Assembly (NCBI GenBank): GCA_030704615.1
Contig: CM060733.1
Span: 72,664,001-72,728,000, forward strand
From: Takakia lepidozioides
Lineage: Eukaryota; Streptophyta; Takakiopsida; Takakiales; Takakiaceae
Length of the DNA: 64,000 nt
Reading direction: 5' to 3'
Part shown: positions 1 through 10,017 of the stretch, in pieces
How positions within the stretch are numbered: the first letter of the stretch is position 1
Layout of the letters: each line of letters begins with the position of its first letter
Notes under the pieces: model-generated
The model's database searches: none
What the model saw: only the letters and a program-made list of their open reading frames with translations
What the model was told of the DNA's origin: nothing
Made by a program: the position numbers and the translations under genes

Positions 1-95
1 TAGAATCTTCATTTGGGACAACACAATGTCACTCGTAGTTTGTTTTTAGCTCTTCTTTGTATTTAAGACCGCATACATGAGGTCAAGGGTGGGGG
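1..95. other. Flank of element L, no gene seen
   Basis: AT-rich sequence outside the terminal repeat of element L. No coding or repeat signal was recognised. Confidence 0.5.
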
Positions 96-162
96 TGTCG
101 TGCGCATACGTATCGCTACACAACTACATCGCTGTCCAAACCACACAACACATACACACACC
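96..162 (-). repeat. Terminal-repeat remnant of element L
   Basis: About 65 bp match the 85-bp unit found twice in the LTR of element R. The shared core contains the words GTCGTGCGCATAC and ACTACATCGCTGTCCAAACC. The repeat ends, on the minus strand, in ACGACA, the same end as in R. The following flank differs from R, which supports 96 as the element boundary. Confidence 0.75.
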
Positions 163-609
163 ACACAATGGTTTGTCATAAGAACTGCCGTATACGTCGT
201 CTCTCTCCTTTGTGACAATGGGTCCAACGTTAAGCTCCCAGTTGTCCTCCGTAACTGAAACCTTAAGTCCAGCAGACTTAGAGGTAGGAGACGTGTCCTG
301 TGGTTGATATGTTGCAACCTCTTGAGCAGTGACCACTGCCTGCTCTGTCAGTGACAATGCCTTATCCTGCCCTATCATCCCTTCCTTGAGGACTTCCTTA
401 GTCTGAGAAAAATCCCCAATCTCATCCATCACCTTAGCCGACTTGGTTGCCAACTCCCTCTGAACCTCGAGCACCTCCCACGTGTGCCATGGATGCCTGC
501 ACCTTGTGGTCTTCACCTCTTTACCCCCACTCGCTGCCTACGTCGTCTCGGTATGCAGGGAGATTGTCAAGGGAAGTTGAGTAACTAAAGTTGACCGCAG
601 TCGGCGCTG
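163..609 (-). pseudogene. Methyltransferase-RT linker remnant
   Basis: This encodes the spacer between methyltransferase and RT. It shares with R at 63500-63920 the peptides CRHPWH, EVLEVQREL, LSLTEQ and VTEDNWE. In R the same segment runs directly into RT. Here it stops just before the RT would begin and joins terminal-repeat sequence. The segment is acidic and poor in recognisable domains. The break is an internal deletion rather than a natural end, because R shows the full continuation. Confidence 0.7.
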
Positions 610-1719
610 CTCAGCCATACTCAAGCTAATGATTCAGGTCAAGCAATTGAGATCCATCACTTGCCCCAACACTTGATGACGTGATGCCTCGGAAAGAGAT
701 GGCACCACCGTGGTACCAGTGGGAAAACCCATTGCCCTCTCGCGCTCGTCAGCATTGGACTCCACTAACTGCTGCAACTGGACACCCCACAAGAGGCCTG
801 GTCCACTATCCCGGAAAGCATGAGATCCTGGAAAGCTGAGCACTGTAGGCAATGCTGCTTGTAAGTGACCCACCTTATTGACCATTGCCAAAGGTAAGCG
901 GTCATCGTGTCTCACACTCTGAGACTGCCTCCCTATGTCCAAAATGCTATCCACCGTGAGGTTTGGTGGCCGCTGCACCCCATCAAATGCACGCTTGAGC
1001 AGTGCGGGTGGCATCAAGTTGGTCCACCATAGTCGTGGACGATGGGCCAGTGACCCCACTGCAGTTGCATCCAACAATACTGCTGACCCGAGCCACAACC
1101 AAACCTGATGCACACTGGCCATCACCTTGGCCTGAGAATCACCCATCAATGGTACAATCTCCAAGTTGTATGCTAGAGAGTCCGTCTGCTGAAGCTGTAA
1201 ATAGCGCAGGATCCTTAACATCTCCCAAAACAAGCACGACCTTGAGTCTTGCAATCCATTGTCATGTCTGGCCGATGAATGTCATTGGCAGGGCCAATCT
1301 GCCACTACCAAATGAATGGAGCCAACCCGCTCCAAATCCTACGCCCCTAGCAAAGAAATGTCTGCTGGCAATGTCTGCTGGTATCCACGAACTGCAGACA
1401 CCGGCAACAACTCAGGGTACTGCTGCACTAGTTGAGCAACATGGCGCAGTGAGACGCGGTGTGCAGTCTCATCCCTCTCCACATACAAGTAACGTTGTAC
1501 TCGTACACCTGCCTGTAGCACAGCAGCCAAACCAGTGCTGATCCCGCCAAACAAGTCCAGAAGGGAGATGCCTTCATCCGGGTATTGCCACACAATAGGT
1601 GTGGTGTCCAATGGCGACAGCTGAGGTGGTCCTGGTGCAATCACCGCACTCTCCTCCTCTCCTGATGGTACAAAAGCCTCCACCCAGGCTTTTGCTGCAA
1701 ATCCTTGCTTGTGCCCCAC
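610..1719 (-). pseudogene. Retrotransposon-borne C5 cytosine methyltransferase (DNMT3-like), broken
   Basis: C5 methyltransferases transfer a methyl group from S-adenosylmethionine to cytosine in DNA. Motifs appear in family order on one reading frame: motif I LLDLFGGISTGL (about 1528-1569), a following VER acidic step, motif IV with PCQ and the catalytic Cys (1285-1293), the motif VI region as LEIVP (about 1150-1167) where families have ENV, motif VIII HRPRLWW (1024-1044), and motif X RAMGFP (about 721-735). The C-terminal ending SRHQVLGQVMDL resembles the end of animal DNMT3. Two stops fall in frame, TAG at 1339-1341 and TGA at 1282-1284 directly after PCQ, and the motif VI Asn is changed. 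The copy is therefore inactive although its architecture is complete. Upstream lies the protease and downstream the RT linker, so it was a polyprotein domain. Confidence 0.85.
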
Positions 1720-1840
1720 ATTGGAGTGTGAGCAATCATGGCAGGCAACTCCGCCATACCATGCATGTCATCATGCTCTGCTAGAGGTAGCACATCCTCT
1801 GTGAGTGCATTGCCCTCCAATAACTATCCAGGCCAACTCA

Positions 1841-2398
1841 CTATGGCTGTGAAGGCTGTACTATCGGCATCTTGCCCCGTTGGGCAGCAGCAATACCCCC
1901 AATGAATGTCACATGGAGTTGCATACGACGACCATCCCCTGATTGCCATCCAGGCCTATAGGAGGCTGACTCCTCCCATAAATCCAGGGTGAAGCCCATG
2001 GGATATAATACTGCCCCACCAACCAACACATCATAAGAAATTGCGTCCGTCACAATGGCCTTGGCTCGCATAACTGAGCCATCTGTAGGATGATCCGGCT
2101 GCAGTCTAATGAACAGCTCATGGCGTGTCATGCCTCAAGCCCGCTCTGATTCTCCCAGAGATGTTTGTATCTGGAAATGACAAGGCTCCATGTCCACCTC
2201 TGTGAGCCCCAAACCTGCAATAATAGCTCTGCCCAGCATAAGTGACTGAGCTCCTGAGTCCAGCAATACTCGTAGTGGCCGGAACCTCCTGCCTGTCAGC
2301 CCACTCAAATAGAAAATACCATCATGGTTGTCCAACAAAACAACTCCAGGTGTCACCATGGCGCGCTCGATGGCTGGCCTAGCTGGCAGCTCCGTCAA
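1841..2398 (-). pseudogene. Retroviral-type aspartic protease of element L
   Basis: The product would cleave the Gag-Pol polyprotein. The active-site motif LLDSGAQS is followed by the hydrophobic LMLGRAIIAGLGL, as in Ty3/gypsy proteases. A second conserved block, DVLVGGAVLYPMGF, follows after an in-frame stop at 2132-2134. After it comes a Trp/Gly-rich tail (PGWQSGDGR). Asp, Ser and Gly of the active site are intact, so the stop codon is the visible lesion. It sits between gag (higher coordinates) and the methyltransferase (lower coordinates). Confidence 0.75.
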
Positions 2399-2416
2399 CC
2401 TGACAGCTGCAGCTTG

Positions 2417-2731
2417 CTATGGCGCAGCCGTGGCAGTCTTGACCCTCAAATCTGAGGATCCCTCCGACATAGCACCTTCCACTAACTCCGCAGAACTAGA
2501 TGAAGTGATCTCCCCACTCTCACAGAGTGTCGCCGCCAGTCTGAACACTGCAGCTGGTCGTACGTCCGACGTTGCAATCATGGTCGCCAAAAACAATGGG
2601 GCCTGACACGTAGAGGTGATCGGCCCCAACAACACACTGGCTGCACTAGCCTTGGCAGCAGGTGTTGGTGTTGCATGTGTAGCTCTCCCCAATGGCACAA
2701 TAACCTCCGCCTCGGTATTTGTCGGGCGAGA
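2417..2731 (-). pseudogene. Gag-protease linker of element L
   Basis: An Ala/Thr/Ser/Pro-rich open stretch joins the zinc-knuckle region to the protease. It is broken on its upstream side by the SINE at 2732-2899. No domain is recognised. The frame ends about 20 bp before the protease frame, consistent with one stop or a small indel. Confidence 0.5.
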
Positions 2732-2899
2732 CAACTAGCATGTAGCCCAGTGGTAATGGGCACATACCACGTTGGATGTGGTTGTGGGTTCAAACCACGG
2801 TCTGGTGTGTCATGAAGGTGTCCACCTTTGAGCTGGAAGGCAGTAGCCCTTGTGGTGAAGTGACACCATAAGTTACGCTCCCTTCGGGAGGCGTCATAC
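2732..2899 (+). mobile_element. tRNA-derived SINE with 14-bp target duplication
   Basis: A pol III A box, TAGCCCAGTGG (2743-2753), is followed about 40 bp later by a B box, GGTTCAAACC, the spacing of a tRNA-type internal promoter. The insert ends in a small hairpin, GCTCCC-TTCG-GGAGGC. The 14-bp word TTTGTCGGGCGAGA flanks it on both sides (2718-2731 and 2900-2913), which is a target-site duplication from L1-type retroposition. There is no long A tail. The insertion splits the gag-pol frame of element L, so it post-dates L. Confidence 0.8.
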
Positions 2900-2913
2900 T
2901 TTGTCGGGCGAGA

Positions 2914-4691
2914 ACTAGGTGCCATGGATGGGGTCGACACTGTCTCTGGCAATGTGAATGATTGAGGTAGCCTGGCCTGATGGCTTGCCTTGCCACGCTA
3001 TGGATCCAACTCCACCTTGTGGCTCATGAACTCGTGCTGCTCCTCGAGTCACAGATGCAGCAGAACCACCTGTACAAGTGGTCCTTCGAGTGCTGCCCCG
3101 CACATAAATCCCATGCCTCCTATGCCTGCCATGTCTCTTCCGTCAAGATGACACTGCTGAGGAGGAACATGAGGTGGACCCTCAGGTCTTGGAATTGGTA
3201 CCACTTGAGTTGTGGCCATGGCAGCAAGCCTTTGCTCTAGCTGCTGAAGCCGGTTAGCCATGCCTTGGTCAACGCCCTGACCTCCACGTCCTTGGCCATA
3301 CTGTGCTTGCCCTCATCCTGCACCTTGTGCTTGACCACCTCGTCCTCACTGAGGTGCTCCACCTTGCCCTCGGCCACCATGGTTCCCTTGAAACTGGCCT
3401 TGCCGCAACTCAGGGTGCAAGTCATAACACTGGGCCTCTCCATGCCCATACTTGCCACAATGCCCACACTACAATTGTGCAGGCTGTGCTTATGCCGGCC
3501 CTTTGCCGCTCTCTGGGCAATCCTTCTTGACATGGGGTCCTCCACATGTCCAACACACCAACCCTGGTTGCTGTTGGCCTGCAAAAGAAGCTACTGGCCT
3601 CTGCACCTGAGGTCCCCTGTAAGCTCCATGAAACTTGCGTTGGACAACCTTGCCCCCCTGACCACGGTGCGGTACAGTGTGCTGCGTTTGTTGGTTGGCA
3701 GACACACCCCGTGGCATGTCCTTGCGAAACCCAATGGTCACTACACGCTCCTCCACCATGTTGAGCTCAATCCGCTCAGCCAGCAGAAACACATCTCCTA
3801 AGGTGGATTGGGCCGCTTGTCAGAGGGTTGCATCCCGCACCCTTCTCCTGAGCTCCTTGTCCAAAATTCCATACTAGAATTGGACTGCCTGAGCTTCAGT
3901 GACCCCTTGGGTCACACTTATCAAGCACCTCATATGAGTGTAGGCCTCTCGCAAGCTCTCACTAGACTTGCGCTAGAAGTCTTGCAAACTTCGCAGCTTC
4001 TCTGTCCGTACCCCTTGGTAGTTCCACCGCAACTTCTGGAAGAACTCCACCACCAGATTGAATCTAGGCACAGGTGTTGTAGTTGTGGCAGGGGAAATGG
4101 TAGCACCTTTAGAACTGGTACCACCTTCAGAAGTACCGACACCACTTGTTCAACTACTAGTGCTTGCAGTTAGAGGTGTTGGTGCTGGTGCAGCTACTGG
4201 TTGCGTCGTGCCTCGAGTAATGGAGATGTAGTTAGGTGACCAATACATCCTCCGCTCCTCAATCTCTGCTTCATGTCCTTGCCTGAACTCGTGGTAATCG
4301 TCCACAGGCGGGCCTTCCAAATGTTGAAATAGTCCCTTCCACACCATGAATGGGGTGAACAGCTGTGGATTGCGCATCTGCTCCAAATCACACCAGCTGT
4401 CAAACTCCTGGATAAAGTCATCCAGCTTCATTGTGCCCACAGCTCCAGAGTACCTACGAGCCCCCTTGGTAGCTTCATAAATCTCCTCCATGTCGTCCCA
4501 CAACAATGGCGAAAGAAACTGCACACCTATTGATGAAGCCTCCAAGTGTATGTCAGACTCTATACCAGATGAAGGTGGAGGTGAAGGTGGTCTGAACCGA
4601 ACCCCTCGCCTCGTGAACCCACTGCCACTGCTACTGCCTGTAGCCGCACTCCCCTTAGAACCCTTGGGTAACTCCGTGATGACACTGTCAT
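2914..4691 (-). pseudogene. Gag of element L with two zinc knuckles
   Basis: The capsid-like precursor begins inside the part cut by G1, so its start is missing. The apparent Met at 4803 lies in the G1 LTR and is not the real start. From N to C: a Ser/Gly/Pro-rich head, an acidic region with WCDLEQMRNPQLFTPFMVW, a retrotrans-gag-like part (FFQKLRWNYQG), then two CCHC knuckles. The first is CWTCGGPHVKKDC (3517-3555), one residue short of the usual spacing. The second is CGHCGKYGHGEAQC (about 3424-3465). A Gln/Gly-rich basic tail follows. At least five in-frame stops or shifts are present. Confidence 0.75.
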
Positions 4692-5409
4692 GGCCCTTTG
4701 GCTCGAAGGCAGGGGGTCGGGATACACGAGGGGCTGCCCCTGTGGTGGGGGCAGTGGCAACAATGGGTAGGGGGGCTGAAGCACCCTTGAGTGCCCAAGG
4801 CACTCAAGGAGGCGGAGGCACTCACTAGGTGGAGCCCCGCACACTAGGTTGCGGTGGGGTGGTTCCACGAGGGGTGGTGGTAGCTTAGTGAGTCTTAGTG
4901 GGGGTGACATAGGACTCACCATGGGGCGGAGACTTTGTGGTGGGAGTCGTGGGGAGTCTTGGGACTCATCACGGTCCATTGGGCCCGTGGTGGGTGGGCC
5001 AAGACTCACCGTGACTCATCACCGGGAATCAAGGGTCTTCGTGGTGGTTTGCCATAAAATGACTGTGTTGTTTGTGAAACCCCCGCGGATAGTCACAGAA
5101 GTATATATAGGGAGTAGTAACCCCGAGAACGGTGCAAGCCCGTTGGTGACCAAAAACTAGTGAGTAAGCGTGCGAGCCGGAAAGCGACCAAGGTGTGGGG
5201 AGCTGTTCCGGACTGCCAACAACCAAAGGGAATTTCCACTAGGCCTTAAGTGTGCGAGGGTCTCGTGGAGGAGCAAAGGGGGACCGTTATGCCCCGGTGA
5301 GCAGCCAAAGCTTCGAATTGGCCCGGCGGCCAGTTTGGAAGTTAGGCGCGCGCATCAAAACGAGTAACTATGACTTGAAGGGGAGTTTGCCGAAGTGAAG
5401 TGCGCAACA
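4692..5409 (+). repeat. G1 5' LTR, truncated
   Basis: It matches the 3' LTR from 10883 onward, beginning at GGCCCTTTGG. It ends in CAACA two bases before the primer site. Relative to the 3' copy it lacks about 70 bp just after the TATA region (the insert at 11331-11397). The left two thirds of the LTR are missing at the junction with element L. Confidence 0.85.
5101..5110 (+). promoter_or_regulatory. TATA box of the G1 LTR
   Basis: GTATATATAG lies about 300 bp before the LTR end. The same box occurs in the 3' LTR (11293-11303) and in the G2 LTR (37153-37162, minus). Conservation in all three copies supports it as the pol II promoter element of the family. Confidence 0.6.
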
Positions 5410-5411
5410 CT

Positions 5412-5423
5412 TGGTATCAGAGC
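5412..5423 (+). other. Primer binding site, initiator tRNA-Met type
   Basis: TGGTATCAGAGC is the standard plant primer-binding word complementary to the 3' end of initiator tRNA-Met. It lies two bases after the LTR end, as expected, and the identical word follows the G2 LTR. Confidence 0.9.
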
Positions 5424-5464
5424 TTAGAGTTTAGTACGCGATCGTCCTTGAGATTGGCCTCATC

Positions 5465-6455
5465 ATGGGGTCGGGCAAGACAAAGCGGGAACGGCCCGAA
5501 AGATGATGATCCTGGTGAGCCCGATGGGGGCGACGTGTCTCCGAAGCGGCAACTGGAAGAGGGAATTTATGCTTCTGATAGCGAGGCCGCTTGAGAGCGG
5601 GAGGAATTTGAGGGGACAGAGCCCGAGGACTTCCCAAAGGTTCCGTCAGACCAACAGATGCCTCCCATGCCAGCAGCCTTTTGGGAAGGGCTTCTGGCAC
5701 AGTTTGGCGGGACACTGAAGGACGTAATGAAAGCTGCCAATGCCACTTCCACTAAGGCAAAGTTTAAGGTGAAGCCTAAGGAACCCGACACCTTTGAGGG
5801 CGTCCAAAATCGGAAGGCACTCAACACCTGGCTCCTGGAGCTAGAGCAGTACTTCCGGGCGGCCAAGTTGAGTGACGAGGATCGGGAAGAAGTGGCACCC
5901 ACCTATTTGAGGGGTTATGCTCAACAATGGTGGCAGAAACGTCTTCGGGACCAAGGGCCAGACCGATAGACCTTGAGCTGGAGTGGGTTCAACGAACTAA
6001 TGAAGAAACAGTTCGTGCCCCTCAACGCGTCCTGGCTTGCCCGGGACAAGATGAGAAATTTGAAGCAAACGGATGACATTCGAGGATATCTTCAGGCTTT
6101 CAATGTGCTACTGCTCGAAGTCGCGGATATGGGGCAACCAGAGATGGTCTTCAACTTTGTGGCGGGACTGGCCCCATGGGCCGGACGGAAGTTGGAGGAG
6201 AAACCACCAAAGACTTTGAACGAGGCAATTGAAAGGGCTAAATGTTTCTCGGATGTCCCTAGGGGCAAAAGACAAGGCCGTACGGAGCTAAACCACAAGA
6301 AGGCCCGGTGGGAGGGTGACTCCTTCCGAACGGAAAAGAAGTGGGATAGGCCACGCGGCGACAATGGCACATGGAAATCAAAGGGAGGGCCTTCACACGT
6401 CAAGGCGGCACCCAGTGCTCCGAAAGGAAAATCAGGTGCGGCGGCTTATGGTTGA
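5465..6455 (+). pseudogene. Gag of G1
   Basis: The start is the ATG at 5465, which in G2 opens the same protein (MGSGK). G1 shifts frame within about ten codons. It then carries stops near 5593, at 5967-5969 and at 6453-6455. The body holds the usual retrotrans-gag core: ALNTWLLELEQYF, then YLRGYAQQWW, then NELMKKQFVPLNA and an arginine-rich tail before the zinc knuckle. The protein would package element RNA into virus-like particles in the cytoplasm, but this copy cannot make it intact. Confidence 0.8.
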
Positions 6456-6461
6456 CAAAAG

Positions 6462-7217
6462 GTGACCTTTGATGGAGTGTGCTTTCATTGCGGGGAGCCC
6501 GGGCACATGGCCAAGAAGTGCGCGAAACCCCGACAATTGAACATGACTCGGGCGACCACGGAGCTGTCCGAAGATTCCATCAGCCGCTTGGTGGAAGCAG
6601 TGGTCGCCAAGACTTGCAAGGTAGGCAACTACTCTTGTGAGTTGTATCAGGAGACTAGAGCCTTGCATAAAGGGAGTCAGTTAATGTTTGTGAGTGGGAT
6701 AATTTCTAGAACTAACGTGTCATTGTTGGTGGACACAAGAGCGTCGCACTCCTTCATGACACCGGCAACGGCACGGAAACTGGGGCTCCCGACAAGTGAT
6801 GTGGGGGCCTCTATTGAAGTGCGTTCTGCCACAGGAGAACCACAACTGGCAACGAGGTTGGCGTTCGATGTTCCTCTTCAGTTGGGGACTAGTTGGGAGG
6901 GACGTGAGAACTTCACCATTTGCGAGATCGATGGAGTGGATCTCATTTTGGGGATGACCTTATTGAGCAAGTCCGGAGCGGTCATGGATGGCCGCAAAAG
7001 AGTAGTCACGCTACCGTGTGGGAATGGTGGCGAAGTTTTACGGGTGTCAGAAACGCCCAACCGAGTGGGAGGGCGAATAAACCTGCTGACAGCAAAGGAG
7101 TGGGCTGTGGAGGAGCCACACGAGCCCCAGTTTTTGCCTTACGTAAGACAAGTGGAAGGAGAAGTTGATAGGGAGCCGAGCCCAGATTGGATCAAGGGGA
7201 TCCTGGAAAAATACTAG
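6462..7217 (+). pseudogene. Zinc knuckle and protease of G1
   Basis: A canonical CCHC knuckle, CFHCGEPGHMAKKC, lies at 6480-6521. The protease active site is at 6732-6740 and reads DTRAS, whereas G2 has DTGAS. The active-site Gly is therefore replaced by Arg, which would abolish activity in this fold. The C-terminal DLILGMTLLSKSGA is the second protease block. The frame ends in TAG at 7215-7217, where G2 has CAG, a C-to-T change. Confidence 0.85.
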
Positions 7218-7220
7218 GAT

Positions 7221-7520
7221 GTGATGCCAGAGGATTTACCAAGCGGCTTGCCACCGCGAAGAGGAGTTGATCACAAGATAGAGGTGATATCGGGATCGGA
7301 ACTGCCTGCCAAGGTGCCCTACCGGTTGAGCCACAGAGAGTTGGTCGAGCTGAAGGCCCAGCTCAAGGATCTAATGGCAAAGGGGTACATCCGGCCGAGG
7401 AAGTCACCTTACGGAGCCCCGGTACTATTCGCAAACTTTGCTCCTGCCAACCGATCGAAGAGGTTGTCGATCCTTGGCAAAGGGTGCCGATTTTTTATAG
7501 TCACCTTATTTAGAGCCCTG
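7221..7520 (+). pseudogene. RT N-terminal part of G1, disrupted by an inversion
   Basis: The part up to GAPVLFA matches G2 and other chromovirus RTs ([14 protein letters not shown], then KGYIRP). From about 7435 to 7520 the sequence is the reverse complement of the matching G2 segment. The preceding block that encodes [12 protein letters not shown] in G2 is missing. The RT fingers/palm entry is therefore lost in this copy. Confidence 0.85.
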
Positions 7521-8697
7521 TCAGTATTTCAGCCGGATCGATTTACGTTTGGGTTACCACCAGATCCGGATAACGGAAGGAGATGAGGAAAAGACAGCTT
7601 GCAGGACAAGGTATGGCTGGAACGAATTTTTGGTGATGCCTTTTGGGCTCACCAACGCGCCAGCAACCTTTAGCACCCTGATGAACTGCCTCTTTTAGGA
7701 GTGGTTGTATGACTTTGTAATCGTGTACATCGACAACATCTTGGTGTACTCGAAAACGAAAGAAGAGCACTTGGAGCACCTCAAAAGGGTGTTCCAGAAA
7801 TTGCGGGAAGGGAAGCTGTATGCCAAAGCTTCAAAGTGCGAATTCGGGGTCATGAAAGTGGAGTTCCTAGGGCATGTAATTACGCAGGATGGGATCAAAA
7901 TGGATGACAAAAAGGTGAGGGTGATCTTGGACTGGGAACCTCCGACTTCGGTCCCGGGAGTGCGATCCTTCCTAGGACTCGCCTCCTATTACCGAAAGTA
8001 TGTGAGAAATTTTGCCAAGATCGCGGGGCCGCTGTCAGACCTTTTGAAGGTATGGGTATGGAACACTTTTTGAGGCCAAGCTTTTGCCGAGTTGAAGCAG
8101 CGGATGGCGGAAGCTCCAGTCTTGAAAATCCCGGAGTTCGACCGTCCATTTGAGATTCATACAGATGCGTCAGACCTTGCAATCGGGGGTGTGCTCATGC
8201 AGGATGGACGTCCAGTGGTTTACAAAAGTAAGAAACTTAATGGAGTGGAGCGATGGTGGCCTATGCATGAGAAAGAAATGAAGGCGGTGGTGCATTGCCT
8301 TGAGCTGTGGCGCCACTATGTTGGTTCCAACCCGGTGAAGGTATTCATGGACAATGTCACGGTGAAGTATTTTACCACACAGCCTAAGTTGTCCCCAAAA
8401 CAACTTAGGTGACAAGACACTTTGGCAGTGTTCGACGTGGATATCCAGTACAAACCGGGACGGGACAATGTGGTAGCCGATGCTTTAAGTAGAAAGCAGC
8501 AGCTCATGTTGGTGTACAAGGGCGAGACGACGCTCCAAAGGAAGATCCGGAAGGCTTACCGGAAGGATGAAATGGCGAAGTCCGTGATGCGGGACTTGAG
8601 GTTAGGGGTTAAATTACAGTTCCACTTGCATAATGGACTGCTCCAGTACAAGCAAAACGTCTATATGTGCCGAAGGGAGGGATCAGAGATAGTCTCT
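7521..8697 (+). pseudogene. RT C-terminal part and RNase H of G1
   Basis: The frame resumes after the inversion with the block ending SGYHQI in G2. It continues through [13 protein letters not shown] and the catalytic box at 7726-7737, which reads YIDN instead of the YIDD of G2, so the second catalytic Asp is lost. A TAG at 7696-7698 is shared with G2. RNase H follows with HTDASD, the Glu in KEMKAVVHCLE, and DALSRK at the end. Further stops lie near 8071-8073 and 8410-8412. The layout is otherwise the normal Ty3/gypsy one. Confidence 0.85.
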
Positions 8698-9980
8698 TGA
8701 GAGAATGTCACGATGGCCCACTTGGGGCCACGGCGGAGCCAAGCGCACCGTGACACTCTTGAAGAAAGAGTATTTCTGGCCCAAACTGAGGGAGGAGGCC
8801 GAGGAGTATGTCAAGACATGCACCACATGCCAACAAAACCGGAGCGCGTACAAAAAGCAAGTGGGGCTGTTACAACCCTTTCCGATTCCAGAGGGGTCTT
8901 GGGAAAGTGTCTCGATGGATTTCATGATTGCTTTGCGCTGTCAAAAGGATTCAATGCAATCATGGTGGTGGTGGATAGGTTTAGTAAAATGGGCCATTTC
9001 ATCCCCACCAAGGAGACGGCAACAGCGCAGGAGATGGGGCGACTTTACTTCGCCTAGTCTTCAAGCATCATGGATTCCCGAAGGATATTGTCTCGGACCG
9101 CGATCCAAAGTTTACAAGTAAATTTTGGAGGGCACTTTGGAAGAAAATGGGGATGAGGCGCAAGATGAGCACGGCCTTCCGACCTACAACGGACGGCCAA
9201 ACGGAAAGAGTGAACTCCGTGGTGAAGCAGATCTTGCGGAATTATGTGTCGGCACACCAGTCGGACTGGGTGGAGCACTTGGATGCGGCAGAGTTCTGTT
9301 ATAATAACACAAAACACTCCACAACGGGAGTTTCCCCTTTCGTATTGGTCTATCGAAAAGCACCACTGGTGCCGACAAGTTGGGCCGCCCAGGACGATGA
9401 GGAACAGGTAGCAGCAGCGGTGCTGGAAGAACGCGAGCGTTTGTTGAAGCTCGCAAAGTACAATATTGCCAAAGCTAGGGAATGGTATGAACGACAGGCG
9501 AATCGGAAGCGGAGGGAAGTTAAGTTTGAGGCAGGCACGGAGGTCTGGTTGAACATCAAGAATTTTCGACCACCTCCGGAAGTGAGTCCAAAGTTTGTAC
9601 CTCCTTATGCGGGGCCCTTTCGCATCCGGAAGGTTATGAATGAGGATGTGTATGAATTGGAGCTGCCGGCACACAGCAAGGTGCATCCGGTATTCCATGT
9701 TTCCCTTTTGAAGCCTTACTTCAAAGATGAAGCGCGTCCGAATCGACATCAAGTGTTGCGTTCGCCACCTGTGCTGTTGGATCATGAAAATGAACCTGAG
9801 TACGAGGTAGAGGCAGTGCTTAAGTCGAGGAGGTTCAAGAATCGAGAAACGGAATATCTCGTGAAATGGAAGGGCTATTATCAAGTGGAGGCAACTTGGG
9901 TGCGTGCCTCAGAAATGGGAAACGCATCCAAGGCGGTTGCAGCTTTCGAAGGGCAACCTCAAAAGCGGAAGAAGCATTGA
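8698..9980 (+). pseudogene. Integrase of G1 with C-terminal chromodomain
   Basis: The integrase inserts element cDNA into the genome. The N-terminal HHCC finger includes YFWPKL and CTTCQQN. The core has SMDFM (first Asp), DIVSDRDPKF (second Asp) and the catalytic Glu in DGQTERVN. A GPFRI-type C-terminal domain and a chromodomain follow, the latter containing VLKSRR and YLVKWKGYYQVEATW, with aromatic cage residues Y, W and W. Frameshifts lie near 8930-8960 and a stop near 9057. The last 277 codons, from 9147, are uninterrupted. Chromodomains of this clade recognise histone marks and steer insertion. Confidence 0.88.
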
Positions 9981-10003
9981 TGGGGACATCAACCTTGGAT
10001 CGT

Positions 10004-10015
10004 GGGGGAGGAAAA
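10004..10015 (+). other. Polypurine tract of G1
   Basis: A purine run GGGGGAGGAAAA lies between the integrase stop and the presumed LTR start (TG at 10018). It fits the plus-strand primer site by composition and position. The exact LTR start cannot be checked because the 5' copy is truncated. Confidence 0.6.
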
Positions 10016-10017
10016 CA

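Larger units (their letters stand above)
96..4691 (-). mobile_element. Element L: Ty3/gypsy retrotransposon with a methyltransferase, internally deleted
   Basis: Read on the minus strand, this stretch encodes gag with zinc knuckles, an aspartic protease, a C5 cytosine methyltransferase, a short piece of the linker before RT, and then terminal-repeat sequence. RT, RNase H and integrase are absent. The linker breaks off at about 163-178 directly into sequence matching the terminal repeat of element R (59716-60246). The gag side is cut at 4691/4692 by the truncated 5' LTR of G1. A SINE interrupts it at 2732-2899. Many stops and frameshifts show that it is dead. Similarity to R over methyltransferase end and linker makes L and R the same family. 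Confidence 0.85.

Noticed and set aside
4692-4803. Met at 4803 as the start of gag in element L
   Set aside because: The first 37 codons or so lie in the G1 LTR (they match 10883-10994), so the frame is a junction fusion.
9054-9884. 276-codon frame antisense to the G1 integrase
   Set aside because: It mirrors a conserved coding region on the other strand and shows no domain of its own.
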